From Tenacibaculum holothuriorum (GTDB lineage: Bacteria > Bacteroidota > Bacteroidia > Flavobacteriales > Flavobacteriaceae): a stretch of DNA of 64,000 nt. Each line of letters opens with the position of its first letter. Positions within the stretch are counted from its first letter, which is position 1. Below the pieces are notes generated by a model. That model searched no databases and was not told where the DNA came from. It was given only the letters and a program-made list of their open reading frames with translations. Shown one piece after another: positions 25,102 to 34,241 of this stretch. The translations under genes were made by a program, and so were the position numbers. The DNA lies in NCBI RefSeq assembly GCF_002120225.1, contig NZ_LAPZ01000003.1, positions 1 through 64,000 of the forward strand. The letters run 5' to 3'.

Positions 25102-25109
25102 TAGATTTG
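25102..25109 (+). promoter_or_regulatory. -7 element of the kinase-regulator operon
   Basis: TAGATTTG fits TAnnTTTG, 17 bp before the TTG start at 25126, and lies directly after the terminator of the preceding gene. It supports separate expression of the two-component genes and the TTG start. Confidence 0.5.
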
Positions 25110-25125
25110 TCTAAAATCATTTAAC

Positions 25126-27126
25126 TTGAATTACTTTAATAGAAAAATCTTTCTCTTTATCATTTTATTTATCTCTCTAAACCAAAATATTTTTTCAAAA
25201 AAAAGAAGTTTAGATATAACCAAAAATGATAGTATTATACATTGGATTAAACTTTCAAAACAAAAAAGTTTATCATTAACAAAAAGAAAGCTTAACTTAT
25301 TTAAGGCAATAAAACACTTAAAAAAAGATAAAGATTATTCTAAAAATTTGAGTGAAATAGCTTATCGCTTCTATATTTTAAAAGATACTGTTAATTTTTT
25401 AAAACTTAACAAAAAGGCTCAAACATGGGCTATTCAACGTAAAGATACTTTTACAATAGCAGATACACATTGGAGCTATGCTTATTATTACAAAAATGAT
25501 GAGATTTATGATAAAGCTTATCAGCACTACAATGAAGCATTTCAAAACTTTAAATTCATTAAAGAAGAATATAAAATGGCACGTATGCTTTTTGCCATGG
25601 CATTTATTAAAGGTCTGTATCGAGATTATGCTGGAAGTGAAGTGCAAACCTTACAATCAATTAAAATTTTTAAACGATTAATAAATAATGAATGGTTATA
25701 TAGAGCATATAATCACCTAGGATTACTTCAAATAGATATTAAAGAATATGATAAAGCTTTATTTTATTTCAACAAATCTTTAGAGTATTTCTCAAAAATT
25801 GAGAATAAAGAAAAAGTTTATTTAGCTAGTTATAATAATATTGGAAATGTCTATTTGGAAAAAGGGTTGTATAAAAAAGCTATTGAGACATATAATATCG
25901 ACCTTAAAAATAAGGTCAGTCTAGTAGATTATGCTACACTAATAGATAACAAAGCTCTAGCTAAACTATATTTAAAAGATACTAATGAGATAAAAAACAC
26001 CTTTTTTAAGGCTTTATCAATAAGAGATAGTTTAAAAAACAAAACTGGTATTTTAACTTCAAAACTGAATATTTCAAATTATTATAAGTATTTAAATGAT
26101 ACTATAAATGCAATAAAGTATGCTAATGAAGCTTTAATTTTAGCTAAAGAACTAAAAAACGGAAGAGACTATTTAGCTAGTTTAAATCAATTAGCAAATT
26201 TAGATATATATAACCAAAAAAAATACTTTGATCGTTATATCGAATTTAACGATAGTTTAGTTATTGCTGAACGTAGAACTCAAAACAAATTTACTCGTAT
26301 TGAATTTGAAACCGATGAGTATATTGCAGAAACCAAGCGTTTAAATCAGCAACGAATTTGGATAATAGTTACCAGTATTGGTGGTATTTTAATTTTAAGC
26401 TTATTATACTTTTTACGTGTACAAAAAGTACGTAACGAAAAACTCCTTTTAGAAGCAGAACAACAACAAGCTAACGAAGAAGTGTATGTTTTAACGCTAC
26501 AACAGCAAGCTAAATTAGAAGAAGAACGTATAAACGAACGTAACAGAATTTCTGCCGAGTTACATGATAGCATTTTAGGAAAACTCTTTGGTACTCGAGT
26601 TAACCTCGGCTTTTTAGCGATGGCAATGCAACCAGAAACTCAAGTAAAGCATCAATCTTTTTTAGATGAATTACAAGATATAGAAAAAGAGATTAGAGAT
26701 GTATCTCATAAGTTAAGTGATAATTTTGATAGTTCTAATGTAAATTTCACCAATATTATAGAACAACTACTAAAAGACAAAAGTGCTTTAGGTAATTTTA
26801 AATATCAGTTTAATTTTGATGAAAATATTGTTTGGAAAAACATTACCGAAATAACTAAAGTGAATTTATACCGTATTATACAAGAAGCGCTACAAAACAT
26901 TATTAAGCATGCAAAGGCAAAAAATGTTATTTTAGGGGCTTCAATCAAAAAAAATGTATTACAAATTACGTTACAAGATGACGGAATTGGTTTTAACACA
27001 GAAAAAAAGAAAAAGGGAATTGGTATAAAAAATATAAACTCAAGAGTAGTAAAAATTGGAGGTACGATAGATTTACTGTCCGAAGAAAATAAAGGAACTA
27101 CTCTGGTGATTAAAATTCCTTTATAA
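25126..27126 (+). CDS. TPR-containing sensor histidine kinase (HisKA_3 type)
   Basis: This 666-residue kinase has a signal sequence (about 7-24), a periplasmic part of about 370 residues with TPR-like helical repeats (for example 193-265), one membrane helix at 411-430, a coiled coil to about 470, a HisKA_3 domain with the phosphorylated histidine H480 in AELHDSILG, and an ATPase domain with the N box (583-601), DDGIGF (618-623) and KGIGIKNI (630-637). All catalytic boxes are present. The start is TTG at 25126, which is needed to keep the signal sequence. The response regulator gene starts 2 bp after the stop. Confidence 0.92.
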   Translation: MNYFNRKIFLFIILFISLNQNIFSKKRSLDITKNDSIIHWIKLSKQKSLSLTKRKLNLFKAIKHLKKDKDYSKNLSEIAYRFYILKDTVNFLKLNKKAQTWAIQRKDTFTIADTHWSYAYYYKNDEIYDKAYQHYNEAFQNFKFIKEEYKMARMLFAMAFIKGLYRDYAGSEVQTLQSIKIFKRLINNEWLYRAYNHLGLLQIDIKEYDKALFYFNKSLEYFSKIENKEKVYLASYNNIGNVYLEKGLYKKAIETYNIDLKNKVSLVDYATLIDNKALAKLYLKDTNEIKNTFFKALSIRDSLKNKTGILTSKLNISNYYKYLNDTINAIKYANEALILAKELKNGRDYLASLNQLANLDIYNQKKYFDRYIEFNDSLVIAERRTQNKFTRIEFETDEYIAETKRLNQQRIWIIVTSIGGILILSLLYFLRVQKVRNEKLLLEAEQQQANEEVYVLTLQQQAKLEEERINERNRISAELHDSILGKLFGTRVNLGFLAMAMQPETQVKHQSFLDELQDIEKEIRDVSHKLSDNFDSSNVNFTNIIEQLLKDKSALGNFKYQFNFDENIVWKNITEITKVNLYRIIQEALQNIIKHAKAKNVILGASIKKNVLQITLQDDGIGFNTEKKKKGIGIKNINSRVVKIGGTIDLLSEENKGTTLVIKIPL

Positions 27127-27128
27127 AA

Positions 27129-27809
27129 ATGGAAATTAAAAAGTTTAATGCTCTTATAATAGATGATCATCCTCTAATATCTGAAGCATATAAAAGTGCT
27201 TTTGGCTTTGTTGAAAGTCAAAATGATTATAAATTTCAAATTCAAGTAGCCGATAATTGCGATACAGCACAAACTATTATTGAAGATTTTAGCGATGCTA
27301 ACGACAATATTGATATTATTTTCTTAGACATTAGTCTTCCTCCTTCTAATGACGGAAAAATTTTATCAGGAGAAGATTTAGGTTTACTTATAAATGAAAA
27401 ATTGCCTGAAGCTAAAATAATTGTTTCTACTACTTTTAATGATAACTATAGAGTTCATAGTATTCTTAAAAATGTAAATCCTGATGGATTTTTAGTTAAA
27501 AACGATATTACGCCGATTGAATTAGTTTCGGCAATTCAAGAAGTAATAATCGATCCTCCATATTATAGTAAAACAGTAACGAAAATGATGAGAAATCAGG
27601 TTTCTCATGATTATTTTTTAGATGATTTAGACAGAAAAATATTATACGAATTATCAATTGGAAATAGGGTAAACAAACTTCCTTTAATTTTACCTTTATC
27701 CTTAGCTGCAATTCAAAAAAGAAAAAGGCAAATGGCTAAAATATTTGATATTGATAATTCTGATGATCGTAATTTAATTTTGGCAGCCAAAGAAAAAGGA
27801 TTTCTATAA
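27129..27809 (+). CDS. Response regulator with divergent LuxR-like HTH
   Basis: This 226-residue regulator has a receiver domain with acidic pair D12/D13, phosphoacceptor D67 in IIFLDISLP, T101 and K124. The loop after D67 is extended (PPSNDGKILSGEDLG). Residues 165-226 form a divergent LuxR-like HTH, with LDRKILYELSIGNRVNKLP in place of the usual 'LTxRExEVLxLxAxG' and then SLAAIQKRKRQMAKIF as recognition region. It works with the kinase encoded 2 bp upstream. Its stop lies within a terminator hairpin shared with acs. Confidence 0.9.
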   Translation: MEIKKFNALIIDDHPLISEAYKSAFGFVESQNDYKFQIQVADNCDTAQTIIEDFSDANDNIDIIFLDISLPPSNDGKILSGEDLGLLINEKLPEAKIIVSTTFNDNYRVHSILKNVNPDGFLVKNDITPIELVSAIQEVIIDPPYYSKTVTKMMRNQVSHDYFLDDLDRKILYELSIGNRVNKLPLILPLSLAAIQKRKRQMAKIFDIDNSDDRNLILAAKEKGFL

Positions 27810-27822
27810 AGAAATCCTTTTT
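27793..27822. terminator. Bidirectional intrinsic terminator
   Basis: Perfect 12-bp arms 27793-27804 and 27811-27822 with a 6-nt loop that contains the response regulator stop; T runs on both strands. It separates the regulator gene from the convergent acs gene. Confidence 0.8.
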
Positions 27823-27830
27823 TATTTAAA

Positions 27831-29738
27831 TTACAATCTGTTATTAATAATACTCTCAACAACTTCTGGGTTTAATAAAGTAGAAACATCTCCTAAATTA
27901 TCCAATTCATTATGAGCAATTTTACGTAAAATACGTCTCATAATTTTTCCTGATCTAGTCTTTGGAAGTCCAACCGTAAACTGAATCTTATCTAACTTAG
28001 CAATCGGACCTATATGTTCGGTAATTACTTGATTAATCTCTTTTCTTAGATTTTCATGATTACGACTTTCTCCTACATCTTTTAAGATTACATATCCATA
28101 TAACGCATTTCCTTTAATATCGTGCGGAAATCCAACAATAGCACTTTCTGCTACGGCAGGATGTTCATTAATGGCATCTTCAATAGGGGCAGTTCCTAAA
28201 TTATGACCTGAAACAATAACAACATCGTCTACTCTACCCGTAATTCTGTAGTAACCAACTTCATCACGTAAAGCACCATCTCCTGTAAAATACATATTTT
28301 CAAAAGTTGAAAAATAGGTATTTTTATAACGTTCATGATTACCCCAAATGGTTCTTGCCATCGATGGCCAAGGGTATTTAACACATAATCTACCATCTAC
28401 TTGATTTCCTTTTACTTCTTCTCCATCAGCATCCATTAACGCTAATTGAATTCCTGGTAATGGTAAAGTAGCATAGGTCGGTTTGGTTGGTGTAGTGTAC
28501 GGAATTGGAGAAATCATCATTCCTCCTGTTTCTGTTTGCCACCAAGTATCTACAATTGGCGATTTCTTTTTACCTACATTATCATTATACCAATGCCATG
28601 CTTCTTCATTTATAGGCTCACCAACTGTTCCTAATACTTTTAAAGAAGACAAATCGTACTTATTTACAAAATCTAATTTTTCTTTTGCTAAGGCTCTAAT
28701 TGCAGTTGGTGCTGTATAAAACTGAGTTACTTTATGTTTTTCAACAATTTCCCAAAACCTTCCAAAATCTGGGTAACTTGGTACACCTTCAAACATTACA
28801 GTAGTAGCTCCGTTTGCTAAAGGACCATACACTATATAACTGTGCCCTGTAATCCATCCAATATCTGCGGTACACCAATATACATCTTTTTCTTTATAAT
28901 TGAATACATTTTTAAAGGTATAAGCTGTGTAAATCATATAACCCCCGGTGGTATGTAACATTCCTTTCGGGCTTCCTGTTGAGCCCGAAGTATACAATAT
29001 AAATAACGGATCTTCTGCATTTACAATTTCTGGTTCACATACTTCTGAAGCTTTGTCTAATAAAGGTTGTAACCAACAATCTCTATTCTCAACCATTTGA
29101 ATGTCTGATTGAATTCTCTTTACAACCAATACAGTTTCTACACAAGAACAATTCTCTAGAGCTTCATCTACTATTCCTTTTAAATCTATTGTCTTTGCTC
29201 CTCTAAAAGAACCATCGGAAGTAATAACCATTTTTGCTTCACAATCATTTATTCTTGTTGCTAAAGCTGTTGATGAAAAGCCTGCAAAAACTACTGAATG
29301 AATAGCTCCTATTCGAGCACAAGCTAATACTGAAATAGCCAACTCAGGAATCATTGGTAAATAAATACAAACTCTATCTCCTTTTTGAATTCCTTTTTCC
29401 TTTAATACATTGGCAAACTTGCATACTCTTTTATGCAATTCTTTATAAGTAATATATTGTACTGCTTCATCAGGGTTATTCGGTTCAAATAAAATAGCCG
29501 TTTTATCGCCTCTAATATGAAGATGTCTATCAATACAGTTTTCAGTAATATTTAATTTTGCTCCTTCAAACCACTTTATTGCTGGTTTAGAAAAATCATA
29601 TTCTAAAACTTTATCCCATTTCTTTCTCCAAACAAAATGCTCTTCAGCTATTTCCTCCCAAAACAACTCTGGATTTCTTATAGATTTACGATAAACTTGA
29701 AAATATTCTTCTAGATTCTTTATATGATACGTGCTCAT
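27831..29738 (-). CDS. acs: Acetyl-CoA synthetase
   Basis: This 635-residue AMP-forming enzyme makes acetyl-CoA from acetate, ATP and CoA. The phosphate-binding loop YTSGSTGSPKG, the motif DTWWQTETGG, TGDGALRDEVGYY and the C-terminal TRSGKIMRRILR with the regulatory lysine are all intact. The length is slightly below the 650 residues of enterobacterial Acs. Downstream of the acetate-type symporter and DUF4212 genes on the same strand (74 bp apart), it forms an acetate uptake and activation unit. Confidence 0.96.
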   Translation of the reverse strand: MSTYHIKNLEEYFQVYRKSIRNPELFWEEIAEEHFVWRKKWDKVLEYDFSKPAIKWFEGAKLNITENCIDRHLHIRGDKTAILFEPNNPDEAVQYITYKELHKRVCKFANVLKEKGIQKGDRVCIYLPMIPELAISVLACARIGAIHSVVFAGFSSTALATRINDCEAKMVITSDGSFRGAKTIDLKGIVDEALENCSCVETVLVVKRIQSDIQMVENRDCWLQPLLDKASEVCEPEIVNAEDPLFILYTSGSTGSPKGMLHTTGGYMIYTAYTFKNVFNYKEKDVYWCTADIGWITGHSYIVYGPLANGATTVMFEGVPSYPDFGRFWEIVEKHKVTQFYTAPTAIRALAKEKLDFVNKYDLSSLKVLGTVGEPINEEAWHWYNDNVGKKKSPIVDTWWQTETGGMMISPIPYTTPTKPTYATLPLPGIQLALMDADGEEVKGNQVDGRLCVKYPWPSMARTIWGNHERYKNTYFSTFENMYFTGDGALRDEVGYYRITGRVDDVVIVSGHNLGTAPIEDAINEHPAVAESAIVGFPHDIKGNALYGYVILKDVGESRNHENLRKEINQVITEHIGPIAKLDKIQFTVGLPKTRSGKIMRRILRKIAHNELDNLGDVSTLLNPEVVESIINNRL

Positions 29739-29812
29739 AAGTTATGGTTAGTTTTTGTTTAAAAGTAACCAAATTTCTGAAATAATTAAAAGCTATTTTA
29801 AGATGAATATAC

Positions 29813-31501
29813 TTAATGTTGATGAGCATTTCCTGCGTTACTAGGAATTCTAATATTCTCTACTAATTCTTGTACTTCTTCTGGTGGAGCAACAGTTAAA
29901 CGAGAAACTACTAGCGAAATAACCATATTAACGAGCATTGCAACGGTGCCAAAACCTTCTGGAGAAATTCCTAACCACCAATCTTCTTTTGTACCACCAC
30001 CAAACCAACCAAACTTAAACTTGGTCATATAAAAAAGCATTAACAAAATACCTACTAACATACCGCTAACTACTCCTTCTTTATTGGTTCGTTTACTAAA
30101 AATACCCAAAACAATGGCAGGAAAAAATGACGCCGCAGCTAAACCGAAAGCTAAAGCAACTGTGGCGGCAACAAAATCGGGTGGATTGATACCAAAATAG
30201 CCCGCAATACAAACTGCTACTACTGAAGATACTCGTGCAGCTATCAATTCTCCTTTTTCACTTATGTTAGGGTTGATCATCTTTTTAATCAAATCATGAG
30301 AAACTGAAGCAGAAATAACCAAAAGTAATCCAGCTGCTGTAGATAACGCAGCTGCCAACCCTCCAGCTGCTACCAAAGCTACAACCCAATTAGGTAGTTT
30401 CGCTATTTCGGGATTTGCCAATACCATAATATCTCTATCTACTTTTAACTCATTCTTTTTTGCATTGGCTAAATATTGTACTTTTCCATCAGCGTTTTTA
30501 TCAGTAAAAGTAATTAACCCTGTTCTTTCCCAATTAGCAAACCATTCGGGTAATTGTTTATACTCTTTATTTTGAACCGTTTCAATAAGATTTACTCTAG
30601 AAAACACTGCTATTGCCGGAGCTGTTGTATATAGAATTGCAATAAATAATAACGCCCAACCTGCAGATTTACGAGCATCTGATACTTTTTTAACAGTAAA
30701 AAAACGAACTATCACGTGTGGCAAGCCTGCTGTACCTACCATTAAAGAAACTGTTATAAAAAATACATCTAGCTTTGTTTTACTTCCTGAAGTGTATTCA
30801 GCAAATCCTAATTCTGTATGAAGTTTATCTAGTTTTTCTAAAAGATATACTCCATTTTCATCCATTCCTCCAAAACCAACTTGTGGAAAAACATTTCCTG
30901 TCATCTGAATGGATATAAAAATAGCAGGTACCATAAAAGCAAAAATCAGTACACAATACTGTGCTACTTGTGTATATGTAATACCTTTCATTCCGCCCAA
31001 AACAGCATAGAATAAAACGATAATCATACCAATAACTACCCCTGTATTTATATTCACTTCTAAAAACCTAGAAAACACAAGCCCTACTCCTCTCATTTGT
31101 CCTGCTACATAAGTAAATGATATGAGCAATGCGCAAAAAACGGCAACACTACGAGCAGTATTTGAATAGTAACGATCACCAATAAAATCGGTAACTGTAA
31201 ACTTACCAAACTTCCTTAAATACGGTGCTAATAATAGCGCTAAAAGTACATAACCACCTGTCCACCCCATTAAATAAACGGAACCGTCATAGCCCATAAA
31301 AGAAATAATTCCTGCCATAGATATGAAAGACGCTGCAGACATCCAATCGGCTGCAGTAGCTAATCCGTTTGCCAAAGGAGAAACTCCTCCTCCTGCAACA
31401 TAAAAATCTTTTGTAGATGCTGCTCTAGACCAAATAGCAATTCCTATATATAATGAAAAGGTTATTCCAACCAAAATCCATGTCCAAACTTGAATACTCA
31501 T
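29813..31501 (-). CDS. Acetate-type cation/solute symporter (ActP-like, with DUF4212 partner)
   Basis: This 562-residue SSS transporter has about 13 membrane segments. The motifs KDFYVAGGGVSPLANGLATAADWMSAASF (starting near residue 31) and GGLAAALSTAAGLLLVISASVSHD are typical of the ActP/MctC branch that carries acetate and other short-chain monocarboxylates. A cytosolic or periplasmic loop with EYTSGSKTKLDVFF and another with KNADGKVQYLANAKKNELKVD make it longer than basic SSS members. Companion DUF4212 lies 9 bp upstream, and acs follows, which fits acetate uptake. Confidence 0.9.
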   Translation of the reverse strand: MSIQVWTWILVGITFSLYIGIAIWSRAASTKDFYVAGGGVSPLANGLATAADWMSAASFISMAGIISFMGYDGSVYLMGWTGGYVLLALLLAPYLRKFGKFTVTDFIGDRYYSNTARSVAVFCALLISFTYVAGQMRGVGLVFSRFLEVNINTGVVIGMIIVLFYAVLGGMKGITYTQVAQYCVLIFAFMVPAIFISIQMTGNVFPQVGFGGMDENGVYLLEKLDKLHTELGFAEYTSGSKTKLDVFFITVSLMVGTAGLPHVIVRFFTVKKVSDARKSAGWALLFIAILYTTAPAIAVFSRVNLIETVQNKEYKQLPEWFANWERTGLITFTDKNADGKVQYLANAKKNELKVDRDIMVLANPEIAKLPNWVVALVAAGGLAAALSTAAGLLLVISASVSHDLIKKMINPNISEKGELIAARVSSVVAVCIAGYFGINPPDFVAATVALAFGLAAASFFPAIVLGIFSKRTNKEGVVSGMLVGILLMLFYMTKFKFGWFGGGTKEDWWLGISPEGFGTVAMLVNMVISLVVSRLTVAPPEEVQELVENIRIPSNAGNAHQH

Positions 31502-31510
31502 AGCTTAATT

Positions 31511-31765
31511 TTATTCGTTACAATGAAACTTTTTATCTAACTTATTCATCAAATACACATACACAAAAATGATGATTACAAAAACATAAATAGCTCCTTG
31601 TTGAGCAAACCAAAAACCTAGTTTAAATCCACCAATTTGAATAGTGTTTAATTCATCGACAAGTAAAATTCCGAAAACAAAAGAAACCAAAAACCATATA
31701 CTTAATAAAACACCTACATATTTTAAATTTTGTTTCCAATATCGTTTTTTGTCTTGTTCGAGCAT
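31511..31765 (-). CDS. DUF4212 small membrane protein
   Basis: This 84-residue protein has two membrane segments (about 14-34 and 49-71) and the family pattern YWKQNLKYVGVLLSIWFLVS. DUF4212 genes are known to sit directly before a subgroup of acetate-type SSS symporters, as here (9 bp apart). A role as accessory subunit is inferred from the strict gene pairing. Confidence 0.9.
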   Translation of the reverse strand: MLEQDKKRYWKQNLKYVGVLLSIWFLVSFVFGILLVDELNTIQIGGFKLGFWFAQQGAIYVFVIIIFVYVYLMNKLDKKFHCNE

Positions 31766-31840
31766 AGCTAAGAGTTTTTAGTTTTCTACCAAGATAAAGA
31801 ATTATTTTTCTATTTTTAGAATCCTAAAAAAATTAATCTA

Positions 31841-32623
31841 TTGATATTGCACTCATTAGCTTTTTTTACTATTGATAACTGGCTACTTTTAATTTTATTT
31901 TTTTTGATAGCAGTCTTATATTCTTCAGTTGGATTTGGTGGAGGATCGAGTTATTTAGCAGTACTAGCCTTAACAGGTATTGCTTTTACACAAATTCGCT
32001 CTACAGCTTTGTTATGTAATATTGTAGTCGTTTCTGGTAATGTTTGGCTATATCTTCAACAAAAAAAATATAATTGGAAAAAGGTTTTACCTTTAGTTTT
32101 CTTTAGTATTCCTTTTGCTTTTTTAGGTGGATATCTTCGGATTAGTAAGAATTTTTTCTTCATCTTATTAGGAATAACACTTTTAATTGCGGCAATTACC
32201 ATGTGGCTGTCGAAAAGAATTGTTCGTAAAGAAAATACGAATCAAGGCTTAACACTTCAAAAGAATGCTTCTTATGGCGGAATTATTGGTTTTATCTCTG
32301 GAATGGTTGGTATAGGTGGCGGAATTTTTTTAGCTCCTCTTTTACATTTAACTCAGTGGGATACCCCAAAAAGAATTGCGGCTACAGCTAGCTTTTTTAT
32401 TTTGGCGAATTCAATTAGCGGATTAATTGGCCAATACACAAATCCTGATTTTTATATTGATTGGAGTTTTACTACAGTTTTACTCATCGTAGTTTTTATT
32501 GGTGGACAAATTGGTAGTAGACTTAGTAACAAACTTTTATCTCCTTATCAATTAAAAAAAGCTACAGCAATTCTTATTGCTTTTGTGAGCATTCGTATTT
32601 TAATTAAATATCTTTTTACATAA
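31841..32623 (+). CDS. TSUP-family (TauE/SafE) anion exporter
   Basis: This 260-residue protein has about eight membrane segments. The duplicated TSUP signature is visible as SVGFGGGSSYLA (about 29-40) and GMVGIGGGIFLAPLL (about 154-168). The family moves sulfite, sulfoacetate or similar organosulfur anions. Start is TTG at 31841; the next ATG lies too far inside. Divergent from the DUF4212 gene and convergent with dps. Confidence 0.88.
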   Translation: MILHSLAFFTIDNWLLLILFFLIAVLYSSVGFGGGSSYLAVLALTGIAFTQIRSTALLCNIVVVSGNVWLYLQQKKYNWKKVLPLVFFSIPFAFLGGYLRISKNFFFILLGITLLIAAITMWLSKRIVRKENTNQGLTLQKNASYGGIIGFISGMVGIGGGIFLAPLLHLTQWDTPKRIAATASFFILANSISGLIGQYTNPDFYIDWSFTTVLLIVVFIGGQIGSRLSNKLLSPYQLKKATAILIAFVSIRILIKYLFT

Positions 32624-32627
32624 AAAA

Positions 32628-32650
32628 AGCAGCGTTTGGCATACGCTGCT
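32628..32650 (-). terminator. Intrinsic terminator of dps
   Basis: Arms 32628-32635 and 32643-32650 (AGCAGCGT/ACGCTGCT) with a 7-nt loop; on the minus strand it is followed by seven T. About 30 bp past the dps stop. Confidence 0.8.
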
Positions 32651-32680
32651 AATAGTTCCCCTAAAAATGGACGATTAAAC

Positions 32681-33151
32681 TTAGCTTAACCAAGCATTCA
32701 TCATCCATAACGTTTTTTCTTGTTCAGAAATAAAATCGCTCATCATAGAATTTGTTCCTTCGTCATTTGCTTCATCAGACAATTCAAGGATAGAACGTTC
32801 TATTTTTAATAATATACTCAAAGACTGTACCACTAATTGTACTGCTTCTTCGTCGTTAGAAATTTCTTTTCCTGTCGGAACTTCAGAAGATTTTAAATAA
32901 TCTTCAAAAGTATGCAATGGCACTCCTTGTAAAGTTAGTATTCTTTCTGCTATTAAATCTACTTTTTCTTGAGCATCTGTATAAAATTCTTCAAACTTTG
33001 TATGTAACTCAAAAAAGTTTCTTCCTTTTATATTCCAGTGCAAACCTCTAACATTTTGGTAATATACTTGAAAATTTGCTAATAATACGTTTAATTCTTT
33101 AATTAATTCTTGAGTTTGATCTTTATCTAATCCTAAAACTGTAGTATTCAT
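32681..33151 (-). CDS. dps: Dps family DNA-protecting ferritin-like protein
   Basis: This 156-residue mini-ferritin oxidises Fe(II) with peroxide and shields DNA. The inter-subunit ferroxidase ligands fit the classical spacing: H38, H50, D65 and E69 (HWNIKG, ELHTKFEEFY, VDLIAER). Length is normal. It is transcribed away from oxyR, a common arrangement, and OxyR control is likely though no site is proven. A TAAATTTG -7 element lies at 33188-33195. Confidence 0.95.
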   Translation of the reverse strand: MNTTVLGLDKDQTQELIKELNVLLANFQVYYQNVRGLHWNIKGRNFFELHTKFEEFYTDAQEKVDLIAERILTLQGVPLHTFEDYLKSSEVPTGKEISNDEEAVQLVVQSLSILLKIERSILELSDEANDEGTNSMMSDFISEQEKTLWMMNAWLS

Positions 33152-33187
33152 AATATATTGTTTTATGTATGTTATTTTTTGTTAACA

Positions 33188-33195
33188 CAAATTTA
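33188..33195 (-). promoter_or_regulatory. -7 element of dps
   Basis: TAAATTTG on the minus strand matches TAnnTTTG, 37 bp before the dps start. The 116-bp gap to oxyR should also hold the OxyR binding site, which I cannot delimit. Confidence 0.45.
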
Positions 33196-33266
33196 TTTCA
33201 ACTTTACTCGAAAAAACTATAAATGTAATTGATAGTTTTAATATCTTTATCGAAAATTATTATACA

Positions 33267-34208
33267 ATGACCATCACACAACTAAAATATACGCTTGCGG
33301 TTGCTGAATATAAAAACTTCACAGTAGCTGCAGAACATTGTTTTGTAACTCAACCTACTTTAAGTATGCAAATACAAAAGTTAGAAGACGAGTTAGATGC
33401 AAAGATTTTCAACCGCTCTAAAAAACCAATTGAATTAACTGAAGTTGGTAAAAAAATAATTGAACAAGCTAAGGTTATCGTAGATGAAAGTAATCGAATA
33501 GTAGATATCGTTCATCAACAAAAAGGATATATTGGCGGTGAGTTTAAATTAGGAATAATTCCTACAATTATGCCTACACTTTTACCAATGTTTCTAAAAA
33601 CTTTCAATAGAAATTATCCTAAAGTAAAACTTATTATTGAAGAGCTTACTACTGAAGAAATTGTAAGAAAATTAACTGACGGACATATTGATGCTGCTAT
33701 TGCTGCTACTCCACTAGAAAATGAAGCTATTAAAGAACGAGTACTATACTATGAGCCTTTTGTGGGATTAATTCCTGAGGAACATAGACTATATGAGCAA
33801 CGAAAAATAAAAGTTGATGATTTAGAAGTTGACGATATATTATTACTTGAAGATGGACATTGTTTTAAAGACAGTGTTATCAATCTTTGTAGAACAAATA
33901 AAACAAACTCTAAACAGCATTTTCAATTAGAAAGCGGAAGTTTTGATACATTAATAAAACTATCTAAAGACGGATTAGGAATGACATTACTACCCTATCT
34001 AAACACATTAGATTTAAACGAGAACGAGAAATCATTCTTGCGTGAATTTGAAACTCCTCCTCCAGCAAGAGAAGTAAGTTTAATTTATCATAAATCGCAA
34101 TTAAAGATGCAGTTAATTGAAGCATTAAAAAGTACCATTGATAGCGTTATTAGAGGAGCCATAGCTTTTAGTGATGTAGAAATTATAAGTCCGCTACAAA
34201 AAAATTAA
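33267..34208 (+). CDS. oxyR: Hydrogen-peroxide-responsive LysR regulator OxyR
   Basis: This 313-residue LysR-type regulator has an N-terminal winged HTH (TVAAEHCFVTQPTLSMQIQKLE, 19-40) and a ligand domain with the two redox cysteines at exactly the E. coli positions, C199 (LLEDGHC) and C208 (VINLC). KDGLGMTLLPY is also conserved. It is divergent from dps, a typical target. It activates peroxide defence genes when the two cysteines form a disulfide (known for the family). Confidence 0.94.
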   Translation: MTITQLKYTLAVAEYKNFTVAAEHCFVTQPTLSMQIQKLEDELDAKIFNRSKKPIELTEVGKKIIEQAKVIVDESNRIVDIVHQQKGYIGGEFKLGIIPTIMPTLLPMFLKTFNRNYPKVKLIIEELTTEEIVRKLTDGHIDAAIAATPLENEAIKERVLYYEPFVGLIPEEHRLYEQRKIKVDDLEVDDILLLEDGHCFKDSVINLCRTNKTNSKQHFQLESGSFDTLIKLSKDGLGMTLLPYLNTLDLNENEKSFLREFETPPPAREVSLIYHKSQLKMQLIEALKSTIDSVIRGAIAFSDVEIISPLQKN

Positions 34209-34212
34209 AACC

Positions 34213-34241
34213 AAAAAAACCGCTCATTGAGCGGTTTTTTT
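34213..34241. terminator. Bidirectional intrinsic terminator between oxyR and the SulP gene
   Basis: Perfect 13-bp arms 34213-34225 and 34229-34241 with a 3-nt loop; A-rich left and T-rich right flanks. Confidence 0.85.
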
